Assembly: GCF_019049325.1 (NCBI RefSeq)
Contig: NZ_JAGMUO010000030.1
Span: forward strand, 62,001 to 126,000
DNA length: 64,000 nt
Reading direction: 5' to 3'
Source: Streptomyces sp. AC512_CC834
GTDB lineage: Bacteria; Actinomycetota; Actinomycetes; Streptomycetales; Streptomycetaceae
The position numbers were made by a program, and so were the translations under genes. Numbering within the stretch: the first letter of the stretch is position 1; each line of letters starts with the position of its first letter. Below are positions 15,844-25,700 of the stretch, in pieces. The notes under the pieces are model-generated. The model was not told where the DNA came from. It searched no databases and saw only the letters and a program-made list of their open reading frames with translations.

Positions 15844-18294
15844 ATGGACGACGCGACGGACCGGACCCCCGACAACGCACTGCCGTTGCCGGAACTGGTG
15901 GAGGCCCGGCTGGCCGGTGACCGCAAGCTCACCGTTTCGGTGAAGACCCTCATCCGCGAGGCGCTCGGCGGCTCCGGCAACGCCGAAGACGGCGTACGCG
16001 CCTCCTCCCCGGGCCCTCTCTACCTGAGCAAGGTCACCGTCACCGGCTTCCGCGGTGTCGGCTCCCAGACGCTGCTGAAGCTGAAGCCCAAGCCGGGAGT
16101 CACCCTCGTCGTCGGGCGCAACGGCTCCGGCAAGTCGAGCATCGCCGAGGCCGTCGAGACCCTGTTCACCGGTACCAACGCGCACTGCTCGGCGCAGCAC
16201 CCGAGCCACGCCGTCCGCTGGCGCAACCTGCACCACGGCGAACAGACCGCCGTCGAGGCCAAGCTGACCGTCGAGGGCGACCCGTCGCCGAGCACCCTGA
16301 CCCGCACCTGGACCGGCCACGCCTTCACCGACTCGGAGGCCGTGCTCAGGCGGCCGGGACACGGCACCGTGCCGCTGGAGCAGGCCGGCTGGGAGCGGGC
16401 GACCCGCGCCCACCGCCCCTTCCTGTCGTACGCCGACCTGGACAACCTGATCAACGGCAAGCCGTCCGAGATGTACGACAACATCGCCGCGATCCTCGGC
16501 CTCGACCACCTCAACGCCGCCGCGCGACGGCTGACGGCCGCGAAGAAGGAACTCGACGCCGTCGTGAACGCCGAGAAGGAAAAGAAGCCGCTTCTGCACG
16601 CGGCCCTGGAGGAGGCCGGGCACGACGACCGGGCGCTCAAGGCTCTCCTCGCGATGGAGGAGAAGGGAGACGGACCGGACCACGCCGTACTCGACGCACT
16701 GGTCGTCGGCGCGTCCACGGCCGACGAGGGACGGCTGCGGGAGGCACGGCTGGAGGCCGCCGCCGAGACCGAGGCACCCGACCTCGACCGGGTCGGTGAC
16801 TCCGTCGACGCACTGCGAAGTGCCGCCGCCGACGTCGACGACCTGAAGGGTACCGCGGCCGCCGACGCCCACAGCAGGGCCGAACTGCTCCAGGCGGCCC
16901 TCAGCCACAGCGACCGTCACGCCGACGACACGGCCTGCCCGGTCTGCGGTACGGAAGAGGCCCTGGACCGGGAGTGGGCCACGCGAGCCGAGGCACAGAT
17001 CGCCGCCCTCCTGTGCGAGGCCGAAGCCGTACGCGAGACCGAGGCCGCTCTGCGCACCGCGACGCGCGCCCTGCACGACCTGATCCTCCCGCCGCGGGAC
17101 ATTCCGGCCGCGCTCGCCGAACCGTGGGAGGAATGGGGCGACTGCCGGCGGATCACCGATCCCGCCGAACTCGCCGACCACGCGCTGAAGGCGGCGGTGA
17201 CACTGACGGACGCGTGCGCGATCGTGGCGGGGTCGGCGCGCCGGGAACTGGCGGCCAAGGACGAACGCTGGCACGCGGTCGTCGGCCCGCTCGCCGAGTG
17301 GACGAGGCTCTCCCGGGAGGCCGCGGCCGCCAAGCCCCGCAGGACGGAGGTCAGCGCGGCCCTCAACTGGATCAAGAAGCTCACGACCGAGATCCGCGAC
17401 CTGCGCGTCGACGCCTTCGCCGGCCACACGCAGCGGATCTGGGAGAAGCTGCGTCAGCAGAGCAGCGTCGACCTGACCCACGTCGGCCTGCACGGCAGCG
17501 AGAGGGCCAACGTCCGCAAACTGGTCATGGACGTCACCGTCGACGACACCGAGTCGGCCTCCGCCCTGAGTGTCATGAGCCAGGGCGAACTGCACTCGCT
17601 CGCCCTCTCCCTCTTCCTGCCCCGCACCGCCACCGCCGACAGCCCTTTCGGCTTCGTCGTCATCGACGACCCGGTGCAGTCCATGGACCCGGCGAAGGTC
17701 GACGGCCTGGCCCAGGTGCTCGACGAACTCGGCCGCGACCGGCAGGTCGTCGTCTTCACCCACGACACGCGGCTCCCGCACGCCTTTCGCAGTCAGAACC
17801 TGCCGGTGACCGTGCTCAAGGTAGAGCGCGGCGAAAAGTCCAAGGTCCACGTCACCGCCGGCATCGACCCGGTCAAGGAGGCCATCGGCAACGCCATGGC
17901 CCTCGCCAGGACGGAGAACTGCTCCGACGCGGCCCTGCGCCATGTCCTGCCGTCCCTGTGTCGGGAGGCCCTGGCCACCGCGATCGTCGAGGCGGCCTGG
18001 CTCCGCCGCAACCGCACCGGGCAGCCCGCGGACCGCCTGCAGGCAGCCCTCGACGAGACGGAACGGCTCCTTCCGCTCGCGTCGTTCTCCCTCTTCGACG
18101 ACGGGTCCGTCCACACCGACGAGGACGTCAAGGACAGCCTCCGCTCTTTGTACGGCCGTGAGAGCACGGTTCTGATCCACCAGTGCCAGCAGGGTGCCCA
18201 CCCCGGCGGATTCCTTCCGCACGACCCGGTGGCCTTCGTCCGGAAGGTCGAGAACCTCGCCAACGAGATCCGCAAGCCGGGGGCGAACGCCTGA
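15844..18294 (+). CDS. SMC/Rad50-like ATPase with zinc hook
   Basis: An 816-aa ABC-type ATPase of the RecF/SMC/Rad50 class. Walker A GRNGSGKS spans 91-98; a helical, coiled-coil-prone middle contains a CPVCG zinc-hook motif at 365-369; the ABC signature MSQGELHSLALSLF starts at 578; the Walker B aspartates are D608-D609 (VVIDDPVQSMD); and a switch histidine lies in FTHD. A C-terminal extension of about 170 residues follows the ATPase. It starts at an ATG with GGGAGG 5 nt upstream. The next gene starts inside its stop codon. Such ATPases sense or process DNA ends, and stand-alone members with small partners are common in phage-defence loci. No nuclease domain is recognisable here. Confidence 0.85.
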   Translation: MDDATDRTPDNALPLPELVEARLAGDRKLTVSVKTLIREALGGSGNAEDGVRASSPGPLYLSKVTVTGFRGVGSQTLLKLKPKPGVTLVVGRNGSGKSSIAEAVETLFTGTNAHCSAQHPSHAVRWRNLHHGEQTAVEAKLTVEGDPSPSTLTRTWTGHAFTDSEAVLRRPGHGTVPLEQAGWERATRAHRPFLSYADLDNLINGKPSEMYDNIAAILGLDHLNAAARRLTAAKKELDAVVNAEKEKKPLLHAALEEAGHDDRALKALLAMEEKGDGPDHAVLDALVVGASTADEGRLREARLEAAAETEAPDLDRVGDSVDALRSAAADVDDLKGTAAADAHSRAELLQAALSHSDRHADDTACPVCGTEEALDREWATRAEAQIAALLCEAEAVRETEAALRTATRALHDLILPPRDIPAALAEPWEEWGDCRRITDPAELADHALKAAVTLTDACAIVAGSARRELAAKDERWHAVVGPLAEWTRLSREAAAAKPRRTEVSAALNWIKKLTTEIRDLRVDAFAGHTQRIWEKLRQQSSVDLTHVGLHGSERANVRKLVMDVTVDDTESASALSVMSQGELHSLALSLFLPRTATADSPFGFVVIDDPVQSMDPAKVDGLAQVLDELGRDRQVVVFTHDTRLPHAFRSQNLPVTVLKVERGEKSKVHVTAGIDPVKEAIGNAMALARTENCSDAALRHVLPSLCREALATAIVEAAWLRRNRTGQPADRLQAALDETERLLPLASFSLFDDGSVHTDEDVKDSLRSLYGRESTVLIHQCQQGAHPGGFLPHDPVAFVRKVENLANEIRKPGANA

Positions 18295-18746
18295 TGTCCC
18301 TCACCCCTACCGCCGCCCTCCTCGCGACCGCCACCACCCTCCTCGCCGACGGGGCGGACGCAGACGGTCCGCTGACCCCGGCAGGCCGCGACCGCGGCGC
18401 AACCTATGCCCTACGGATCGCCCTGGAATCATCCGTCGACGCGGCCCTCGCGGCCGAGGAAGCCGGACTCGGCGAACTCCGCAGCATGCGTGCGAAGCTG
18501 CTCTGCCTGCACCACTACGCCGGCCCCGCCCGGGCTCGTCGGGTCAGCGCTCTCTGGAATCGTCTCAGCGCGGGCTGCAAGTACCACCACGACGAACTCG
18601 GCCCGAGCCACGCCCAGGTACGCGCCTGGCGAGCAGCCGTTGAATGCCTTGCAACGGAGCTCGCCGCGCCGGTCGCGTCTCGGCGCCCACCTCAACGGGC
18701 CGGTGGCGAGGCGCTGGCGGGGGAAGACCGCCCCGGTGGCCGATAG
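18294..18746 (+). CDS. Small helical partner of the SMC-like ATPase
   Basis: A 150-aa protein whose ATG overlaps the ATPase stop by one base (TGATG), so the two are translationally coupled. It is mostly helical. Its C-terminal half contains a His/Cys-rich segment (LSAGCKYHHDELGPSH) followed by a helix. Similar C-terminal pieces are, in my memory, fused to or adjacent to ATPases of this sort in actinobacteria. The RxxxGCKYHH spacing is loosely reminiscent of HEPN-type active sites, but I cannot establish that. The tail is Arg/Gly/Pro-rich. Confidence 0.7.
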   Translation: MSLTPTAALLATATTLLADGADADGPLTPAGRDRGATYALRIALESSVDAALAAEEAGLGELRSMRAKLLCLHHYAGPARARRVSALWNRLSAGCKYHHDELGPSHAQVRAWRAAVECLATELAAPVASRRPPQRAGGEALAGEDRPGGR

Positions 18747-18757
18747 GGTTTCGCGCT

Positions 18758-20911
18758 GTGGAAATCGGATCTCTGGTTGAACAATACGACGGTGGTTCAG
18801 TACGCCGAGTTGGTACGGTTCGTGCCCTGAACGAGACGGAAGTCGCCGTTCAGTGGGAGGGCGGTGAGCGCGAGCATGTTCCGGTGCCCGTGCCGGATTC
18901 AGTGAGGAGTCTCGTCCCGGGGACGATCGGGTACAGGGCCGCCACCGACCTTGTCGCTCTCCAGGCCGACTTCGAAAGCGATCCCGTCGGGGTGCTGGTC
19001 GAACTGCTCCGCGACGTGGGTGAGACGATCAGCGTCGCCGCGCTCAAGAGGCGTGTGACGAGCCTGGGGATCGGCGTGGGAACGCAACTCGGCGAGTGGA
19101 ACGAGGTGCGCGAGTCGCTCCGCACCCATCCTGCGATCCGGGCAGAGGGCAAGCTCTGTGTGCGATGGGCCGGGCAGGAGGGAGCGAACCCCAAGCGTCG
19201 TCGGCGACGGTCGGGGCCGGAGGCGCTGCGAGAGTTGGCGGAGAAGCCCAAGAAACGGGCGTCCACCAAGCAGTCATTGTCCGCGGTTGTCTCCGCCCGG
19301 CTCGATGAGTTGACGTCGCCGTACGAATGGCTCGCCGCGCATGCGCTTGACGTACCCGTGACCGACTGGCCGCAGCGCTGGGCGGAGCCGCGTCCGACGA
19401 GTGTGCCGGAAGACATCCGCCTGGTAGCCGTTCAGCACATCACTGCCATGTCGCGCGCCAGGAACCGTGTCGTTCTTCCCGGTGCCGAACCCGACCCGGA
19501 CGCTGTGAAGTCCGCGGAGATTCCGTCACGTCTCGGGCTCCTTCCGTTGCTCGTTCCGCTCGTGGTGATGCCCACCGCGAGTCTCGCGGCGGACAAGGCG
19601 GCCAAGGCAGTCAAGGGCGAGCACGCCTGGGACGCCTTGCGTGCCGGGATGGAGTGCTTCGAATTCTCCCTGTCCGTGGGCTCGGAGCGTGAGGCCGGAC
19701 CGGGCCGGGACGAACTGTTGGCACCTCTGGCCACCAGAACCAGGGAGCTCCTGAAGACGGTATTGATGAAGCGCCCCAAGAACGACGACCTGGCCCTGGC
19801 GTGGCTCGACTTCGTGGAGGACATGTCGTCCCGGGCCTGCGCGTTGTTGGCGGATCCTCGGATCGGGGATCGGCGGAATGGGCTCGTTCGGGAGTGGGCT
19901 ACGCACGTGGCAGCGCATCCGGCTATTCCCGCGCAGATCAGAGAGGCGGCCAGAGCAGCCCACACCACCGTTGAGGTTGATGCGGATGGCATGGGTGACG
20001 GCGAGGGCAGCGCGAAGCGTCAGAGCACCGACGCAGAGCCCGACACGCCGACGCCGCTTGCGGAAGACACGGAGTCCACGGGCATCGTGGACGCAGCCGA
20101 CGCAGCCGACGCAGCCGACGCAGCCGACGCAGCCGACGCAGCCTCGCCCACAGACACCGTGATCGTGGCAGACGACCTTCCCCGAGCCGACGCGGAGGAC
20201 GTCGCCTCGGCCGAGGCACCCGAGCCGCCGCAGGAATCCGAGCAGAACCGACGAACCGAACTCGTGGCACTCACCCGCCGGCTGGCGGAGGAGCGGAGTG
20301 CAGCCGACGCGGCCCGGGCCGAGTACGAGCGGGAGCGCCGGGCCGCGTCGGACGCGCTGGCCGAGGCGGAAGCGACGGTGAAACGGCTGCGGCTTCGCAT
20401 CGCGGACGAGGAGAAGCTCCGTGCCGAGTCCGAGGCACGTGCCCGCGCCGCCGAGTCCAAGTGGGAGTCGGCCCAGCAGGACCTGGAAGAGGCGGCTCAG
20501 CGCGCCGAGGCGATGACGCGTCAGCTTCGGCGGCGGGACGACGAACTGCGGCAGTCCCGGCAGACCGCGCGCGGGGCGTCACAAGCGCAGTTGCGTCAGG
20601 CCAGGATCGACACGCTGCGCCTGCTTGCGACTGTACTCACGGAAGTCGCGGACCAGGCGATCCACGAGGCCGAGGAGGCAGGGCCGGCGAACGCTCTCTA
20701 CCGGAGGGCCCTGGCGCGAGCGGCGGCGGCCGACGTGCTGGACTTCGGCGCGCTCGGCGAGGAGACGGACTACGACCCGGAGAGTCACCGGGCCCCGGGC
20801 GGACCGGCGCCGCGCGTGGTCGTGGAACGGCCGGGCTTCGAATGGCGGGGCCCTCTCGAAACCGGACCCATCGTGCTGGAACCGGCCGTCGTCCGAAGGG
20901 CCGAGCAGTAG
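18758..20911 (+). CDS. Coiled-coil protein with SH3-like N-terminus
   Basis: About 717 aa from a GTG at 18758 (weak AGGGT site before it; no other good start nearby). The N-terminal 50 residues look like a small beta-barrel (IGSLVEQYDGGSVRRVGTVRALNETEVAVQWEGG). Then come an Arg/Lys-rich linker, a helical domain (about 190-420), an acidic repeat region of six Ala-Asp-rich units, and a long Arg/Glu/Ala coiled coil (about 500-640) with a short C-terminal domain. It sits 11 bp after the small ATPase partner and 63 bp before the Hsp70-like gene on the same strand, so it may bridge two modules. I do not recognise the family; a scaffold or co-factor for the Hsp70-like protein is plausible. Confidence 0.7.
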   Translation: MEIGSLVEQYDGGSVRRVGTVRALNETEVAVQWEGGEREHVPVPVPDSVRSLVPGTIGYRAATDLVALQADFESDPVGVLVELLRDVGETISVAALKRRVTSLGIGVGTQLGEWNEVRESLRTHPAIRAEGKLCVRWAGQEGANPKRRRRRSGPEALRELAEKPKKRASTKQSLSAVVSARLDELTSPYEWLAAHALDVPVTDWPQRWAEPRPTSVPEDIRLVAVQHITAMSRARNRVVLPGAEPDPDAVKSAEIPSRLGLLPLLVPLVVMPTASLAADKAAKAVKGEHAWDALRAGMECFEFSLSVGSEREAGPGRDELLAPLATRTRELLKTVLMKRPKNDDLALAWLDFVEDMSSRACALLADPRIGDRRNGLVREWATHVAAHPAIPAQIREAARAAHTTVEVDADGMGDGEGSAKRQSTDAEPDTPTPLAEDTESTGIVDAADAADAADAADAADAASPTDTVIVADDLPRADAEDVASAEAPEPPQESEQNRRTELVALTRRLAEERSAADAARAEYERERRAASDALAEAEATVKRLRLRIADEEKLRAESEARARAAESKWESAQQDLEEAAQRAEAMTRQLRRRDDELRQSRQTARGASQAQLRQARIDTLRLLATVLTEVADQAIHEAEEAGPANALYRRALARAAAADVLDFGALGEETDYDPESHRAPGGPAPRVVVERPGFEWRGPLETGPIVLEPAVVRRAEQ
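20090..20143 (+). repeat. Six copies of a 9-bp coding repeat
   Basis: GACGCAGCC is repeated six times without interruption and encodes (Asp-Ala-Ala)n in the acidic linker of the coiled-coil protein. Since the unit is three codons, slippage would change linker length without shifting frame. Confidence 0.95.
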
Positions 20912-20974
20912 GCAGGACAGTTCATTCACACTGCCGGGACCGATGCCCGGCGCCAGTGCCCATGGAGGACATCG

Positions 20975-22648
20975 GTGCAGCACGACAAGCCCTTGATCGG
21001 TATCGACTTCGGTACCGCGACCACACTGGTGAGTCAGCGACTTCCCGGTGGTGCGCCGGAGAACGTGCCGATCGGACGCCGTACGGCCTGGATGCCGAGC
21101 GTGATAGCTGTTTCCCCCTCCAACGAGCTGTTGTTCGGCGAAGGTGCGGAGGCCGCGGCCGGGGCAGCGGCGCTGCGGTCGGTGAAGCAGTGCATCACCC
21201 TCGGTCTGACGCCCGACGCGCTTCCGGGCCAGAAACGGGCCGCCGGCACCGTCCGCCACTCGGCGGATACGCTGATCAAGCGGTTGCTGGAGCACGTACT
21301 GCTGCGAGCCAGGGCCGCCGGAGCGGACACCGAGGACGCCCACTTCCGTCTTGCCTGCCCCGCCATCTGGGACGGACCGCAGCGCAGGCGGCTCGCCACT
21401 GTGGCCAGGGCCGCGGGCATACCGGTGGCCGTCGGGGACATCGTGGACGAGCCCGTGGCCGCCGGACTCGCCTGGTCGGAAGGGCTCTACTGGGAACTCG
21501 GCGAGGAGCGGCCCGACGGAACCACGCTGGTCTTCGACTTCGGCGGGGGGACCCTCGACATCGCCGTGGTGGAGGTCGCCGAATCGCTCCAGGACGGCAA
21601 CCCCGAGCTCACCGTCCTCTCGGCACGGGGCGTGGCCGGGGCGGGTGACTCGCTGGACGAGCGCATCGCCCAGGACCTGGAACGGGACCTGGAGGCCGAG
21701 GGCCTGGCGGTGGACCGGATGCCGGATCCCCCCGCCCTCCGGGCGTTGCTCCTGGCGGCGGCCCGACGCCTCAAGGTGCTGCTCTCCGACACGCGGTACG
21801 ACGAGCAGTCGGTTCCGGTCGGCGGCGGATACACGGAGCTGCCACTGCTCACCTACACGCGTCGGCGGTTGGAGCGGGCGTTCCGGCCTCAGATGGAGCA
21901 AGCGCTGGAGCACGTCAGGGCCGCCCTGTGCGAGGCGCGGCTGCGCAGGCGTACCACGCCCGACCTCGCGCGACTGGTCCGTACGCCGTTGTCGGAACTG
22001 GCAACGGATGTGCAGCACGTACTGCTCGCCGGCGGAATGTCCCAGGTGCCCCTGGTGCGCCAACTCTTCGAGGAGGCGTTCCCTCATGCCGAGGTGGCGT
22101 ACGACAAAGCGCTGGAATCACCGGAGCAGTCGGTCGTGACCGGCCTGGTGGTGCACGACTACCACCGGCTCAATCTTCCCCGGCCCGGCTTCGACCTGGT
22201 GCTGGAGTGGGACGACATGGACGGAGGCCGACGGAGTGAACTGCTCTATCCCGCCTTCGAGCCCCTCTACACGCCGGACCAGGTGCTGCGCCGCGAAGAG
22301 CTGGCCCGCCACTGGAGGGGCACACCGGACGTTCACAGGGTCACCCATGCGCGGATCCGGGCATTGGCTGTCGACGGGGAACCAATGGACTTCTCGGTGG
22401 AAGGCAGTGCTCTGCCGTATCTGCCCGTCGTACTCCATCCGAGGACCGCGTTCTCACTGGCGCTGCGGCTCAACGGCGAGATGGTCGTTCACGACTCCAC
22501 CGCCCGGCCCATGACGTTCAGGGTGGAGAGGTGGCCCGTGCTCCGGGCGGGAGAGAAGAGCGCCATCCCTCTGACGCGTGTGCGAAGGGAGGGCCAGGGC
22601 TACCAGCCCCATTCCTTCACCGACGAGTACTCCCATCCGTGGCAGTGA
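20975..22648 (+). CDS. Hsp70-like actin-fold ATPase, non-DnaK type
   Basis: A 557-aa protein with the Hsp70/actin nucleotide-binding fold: phosphate-1 loop GIDFGTATT near residue 9, phosphate-2 FDFGGGTLD at 187-195, and adenosine motif LLAGGMSQVPLVRQLF from 350. After the ATPase (about 390 residues) there is only a beta-rich segment of about 165 residues, not a standard substrate-binding domain with a lid, so this is not a housekeeping DnaK. The GTG start has GGAGGA 6 nt upstream. It follows the coiled-coil gene and converges on a SNF2 helicase. Actin-fold ATPases paired with helicases suggest a regulated remodelling machine. Confidence 0.85.
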   Translation: MQHDKPLIGIDFGTATTLVSQRLPGGAPENVPIGRRTAWMPSVIAVSPSNELLFGEGAEAAAGAAALRSVKQCITLGLTPDALPGQKRAAGTVRHSADTLIKRLLEHVLLRARAAGADTEDAHFRLACPAIWDGPQRRRLATVARAAGIPVAVGDIVDEPVAAGLAWSEGLYWELGEERPDGTTLVFDFGGGTLDIAVVEVAESLQDGNPELTVLSARGVAGAGDSLDERIAQDLERDLEAEGLAVDRMPDPPALRALLLAAARRLKVLLSDTRYDEQSVPVGGGYTELPLLTYTRRRLERAFRPQMEQALEHVRAALCEARLRRRTTPDLARLVRTPLSELATDVQHVLLAGGMSQVPLVRQLFEEAFPHAEVAYDKALESPEQSVVTGLVVHDYHRLNLPRPGFDLVLEWDDMDGGRRSELLYPAFEPLYTPDQVLRREELARHWRGTPDVHRVTHARIRALAVDGEPMDFSVEGSALPYLPVVLHPRTAFSLALRLNGEMVVHDSTARPMTFRVERWPVLRAGEKSAIPLTRVRREGQGYQPHSFTDEYSHPWQ

Positions 22649-22666
22649 GACATCCGTGGCAGTGAG
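22634..22666 (+). repeat. Tandem duplication across the Hsp70-like stop codon
   Basis: CATCCGTGGCAGTGAG occurs twice, 17 bp apart (22634-22649 and 22651-22666). The first copy contains the stop codon at 22646-22648. It is a recent-looking duplication. Confidence 0.9.
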
Positions 22667-22675
22667 GCGACGGCA

Positions 22676-22708
22676 GGTGGCCCGGGTCAGGTCATGACCT
22701 TGGCCACC
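22676..22708. terminator. Shared terminator between the Hsp70-like gene and the helicase
   Basis: Outer arms GGTGGCC (22676-22682) and GGCCACC (22702-22708) enclose an imperfect inner hairpin (GGTCA...TGACC). The two genes converge here. Confidence 0.5.
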
Positions 22709-22728
22709 GACCGGTGGGCAAGGGCCGG

Positions 22729-25700
22729 TCAGGCTCCTTCGACCAGCACGAGAGCGACCGTCTCCGTGGACAGACTGAAGCGGGAGTCCCGCTCCATCTG
22801 AGCCACCAGGGCATCCCGCCGGGTCTCCAGGTGCGTCACCCGGCTCTCGTGGAGGCGACGGATCGAGGGATGGGCCACCTCGTGGGCGAGACGGCGGGCC
22901 CGCGTGATCTTCAACTGGAAGGTGTCCCTCACCGTCGCGCGCCTGCCTTCGGTGAGCCGGGTGTTCTCGGCCTCGTAGAGTCGCTTGGTCGTGCGCTCCT
23001 GCACGGCCGCGAGGGCCTGTACCTCGTCCAGCGTCTCGGCGATCAACGCGTCGACGTCGTCCGGCAGCCGCCCCTCCGTGCCGGTGAGTTCACCGCGGGC
23101 CAGCGAGGTCAGCAGCGCGGTGCCGATCTCGGGCACCTCCCGCATCGCCAGGGTGTCGACCGCGGTGGTCCACAGCTCGCGGCGCGAACGAGTGCCATCC
23201 GTACGCGCCAGCCGAACCTCCACCAGATAGCGGGAGCCGGGTGGCAGGCCGGGCAGCCGTGCCCTTCCGTAGCGAAGGAGGAGGTCGGGGTGCTGCTCGT
23301 ACCACCACTGGGCAGTGCGCACCAGCGGATGGCGCACACTGAGCAACGGGGCCCCACTCGCGGACGAGGCGCTCGCGGTCAGACAGAAGCGTGTCGGTGA
23401 GCCGCTTTTGAGTCTGGCCAGCAGATCGCCGCGAGGGTGGGGGAAGGCGCCCGTGTCCATCGTTTCGTACATCGCCTTGAGCAGGTCGCCGCTGCCCGCG
23501 ACGTCCACCAGGTCGTCCTCGTGGGGGACGTCACGGAGCAGCCCGTATCCGCTGTCGTCGAGGAAGCACTCGACGAGTCCGCGGATCTCCCGGGCGCCCA
23601 GGTAGCGCCCTCTGCCCGGGCTGGTGTCGTCGAAGCCCTCGATGAGCAGGCCGTCCAGGCCGGTGAGCAGGGCCTGGGCGTCGTTCAGGCTCTCCAGGTC
23701 CTTGTTCCGGTCCACCCGCGCGACCGCGATCCGGTCGACCTGGCGGTGCCGTTGCTCGCGGGTGAGGTGAGGGTCCAGGACGATGCGGTGCAACTCCTTG
23801 AGGCGCCCGCGCAGGATCGGTTCGAGTTCTCCGATGGAGTCCTGGAAGACCCCGATGCGTGCGTAGAGGCGCTGGAAGATGTCGGTCTCGATCGTGCCGG
23901 GGACCTGCATGTTGAAGATGAAGATCTTCTCGTGCCGCTGCCCGAACCGGTCGAGCCGTCCGATACGCTGCTCGACCCGCATGGGGTTCCAGGGCAAGTC
24001 ATAGTTGACCAGGACGTTGCAGAACTCGAAGTCCAGGCCCTCGCTGCCCACCTCGCTCACCAGGAGCAGGTCGAACGCGCCGGCACGGAAGTCCTTCATG
24101 ACGCGTTCCCGCTCGGGCGGCGGGATTTTCCCGTGCATGACCCGGACCTTGAACTCCGGTGTCAGCCTCTCCTCCAGGTACTCCAGGGTGCGAGTGAAGA
24201 AGGAGAAGACCATCGCCTGCCGCATCCCCTTGGCGCGAGCACCGCGCAGCATGTCGGCGAACCGCTCGAACTTGGTGTCCACGGGGAGTTCCCGCAGCAG
24301 GGAGCGCAACGTCGAGAGATCGTCGGCCTGTTCCGCCAGTTCACGGGCGAGGCTCTCGGGCGAGGCGGCGGTTCCAGTACGGTTGTCGGGCGAAACGTCC
24401 TCGGAGTCGTCGACGACTCCCGACTCGTAGAGGAGTTCCTCGGCGGCTTCCTCCTCGGCCAGCCGAGGAGAGAACCGCTCCCGCAGCCGCTGCTGCATGG
24501 CAGGGATGCAGCTGGCCGCCTGCCGGAGCCACATCTGCGCGGCGAAGCCGGCGGCCATGCCGCTGCGGGCGGCACGTTCAAGACACCACGCGTGCAGGTC
24601 GTCGTAGAAGGCACGCTCCTGTGGGGCCCAGTGGACTGCGACGTCCTCGGCCTCACGCAGGGCCTTGCGGTCGGGGGTGTCGGCCTTGCGCGTCCGGTTG
24701 ACGACACTGGCGAGGGCGTTGAGTTCGGCGATGCACCGCCGCGCCTCGGCGCGCTGCTGTGGGGACAGGGGCATGTCGGTACGCAAAAGCTCCTGGAGGC
24801 GCCGGAACTCGGGTCGTTGAGCGGTGATCCTTCCGTACGTGGAGGTCTGCATCCGCGTGAGCCGGGAGCGCAGGGCCTGAGCGCCACTCGCGGTGTCCGC
24901 GCCGCCCTCGGCGAGACCGATGGCCACCGAGTTCAAGTGGCGGTTGGGCTCAAGCTGGTTCTCGAAGACCTTGAGTTCCGGGAAGGAAGCCTCGTCGAGA
25001 AGGTGAACAAGGTTGTAGAGGTCCTGGTTGCCGAGGTTGAGGGGAGTGGCGGAAAGGAAGATCAGGGCGTCGGCCCAGTCGGCGAGCAGGGCTGCCGCGG
25101 CGTGACTCCGGCTGCTCGCGTTGCGCAGGTAGTGGGCCTCGTCCACGATCACCAGGTCGAACCGTGGCTGAAGGGCGACGAGTTCATCGAGCTGTCCGGC
25201 CCGCCGGAGTCGTTCCAAAGACACCACTCCGGCGAACGGTTTACTGGTGTCCCCACTGCGAAAGAGCTCCACCAACTCTGCCATGCCCTCTTTGTCGAGG
25301 ACGCGCAGGTGCCGGTCGAAACGGTCGCGCATCTCGTTCTGCCACTTGGTGACGAGCGCGGCGGGACATACGACGAGCCCCCGGAAGTGCGTACCACCGC
25401 GCCGCTCCGAGGTCCGCCGCAGGTGGGTGCGCTGCTCCAGTTCATTCCAGATCAAGCCGGCTTCGATGGTCTTTCCGAGGCCGACCTCGTCCGCGATCAG
25501 CAGCCGTTGGCGGTCCGAATTCATCAGCTTGAGCACCGGCCGGAACTGGTAGGGCCGGAACACCGTACGGCTCGACTGGTACGAGTACACGACATCCGTG
25601 AGCGGCGTGCTCAGTTTGGCGAGAGTGAGGGCGAGGGCGGTGCGGTCGGCGGGAGCGGGTGACCGGAGAATCCAGTCTTCAGGGTCGTCCGTGCGGGGCG

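Noticed and set aside
15817..18222. Minus-strand open frame of 801 codons opposite the SMC-like ATPase
   Set aside because: The plus strand carries Walker A, zinc hook, signature and Walker B in one frame. The reverse frame is low-complexity and has no motif.
20975..22648. Housekeeping DnaK
   Set aside because: The C-terminal substrate domain and lid of DnaK are missing, and no grpE or dnaJ is adjacent.
23437..25662. Plus-strand open frame of 741 codons opposite the SNF2 helicase
   Set aside because: All helicase motifs are on the minus strand in order. The plus frame is a GC-bias shadow.
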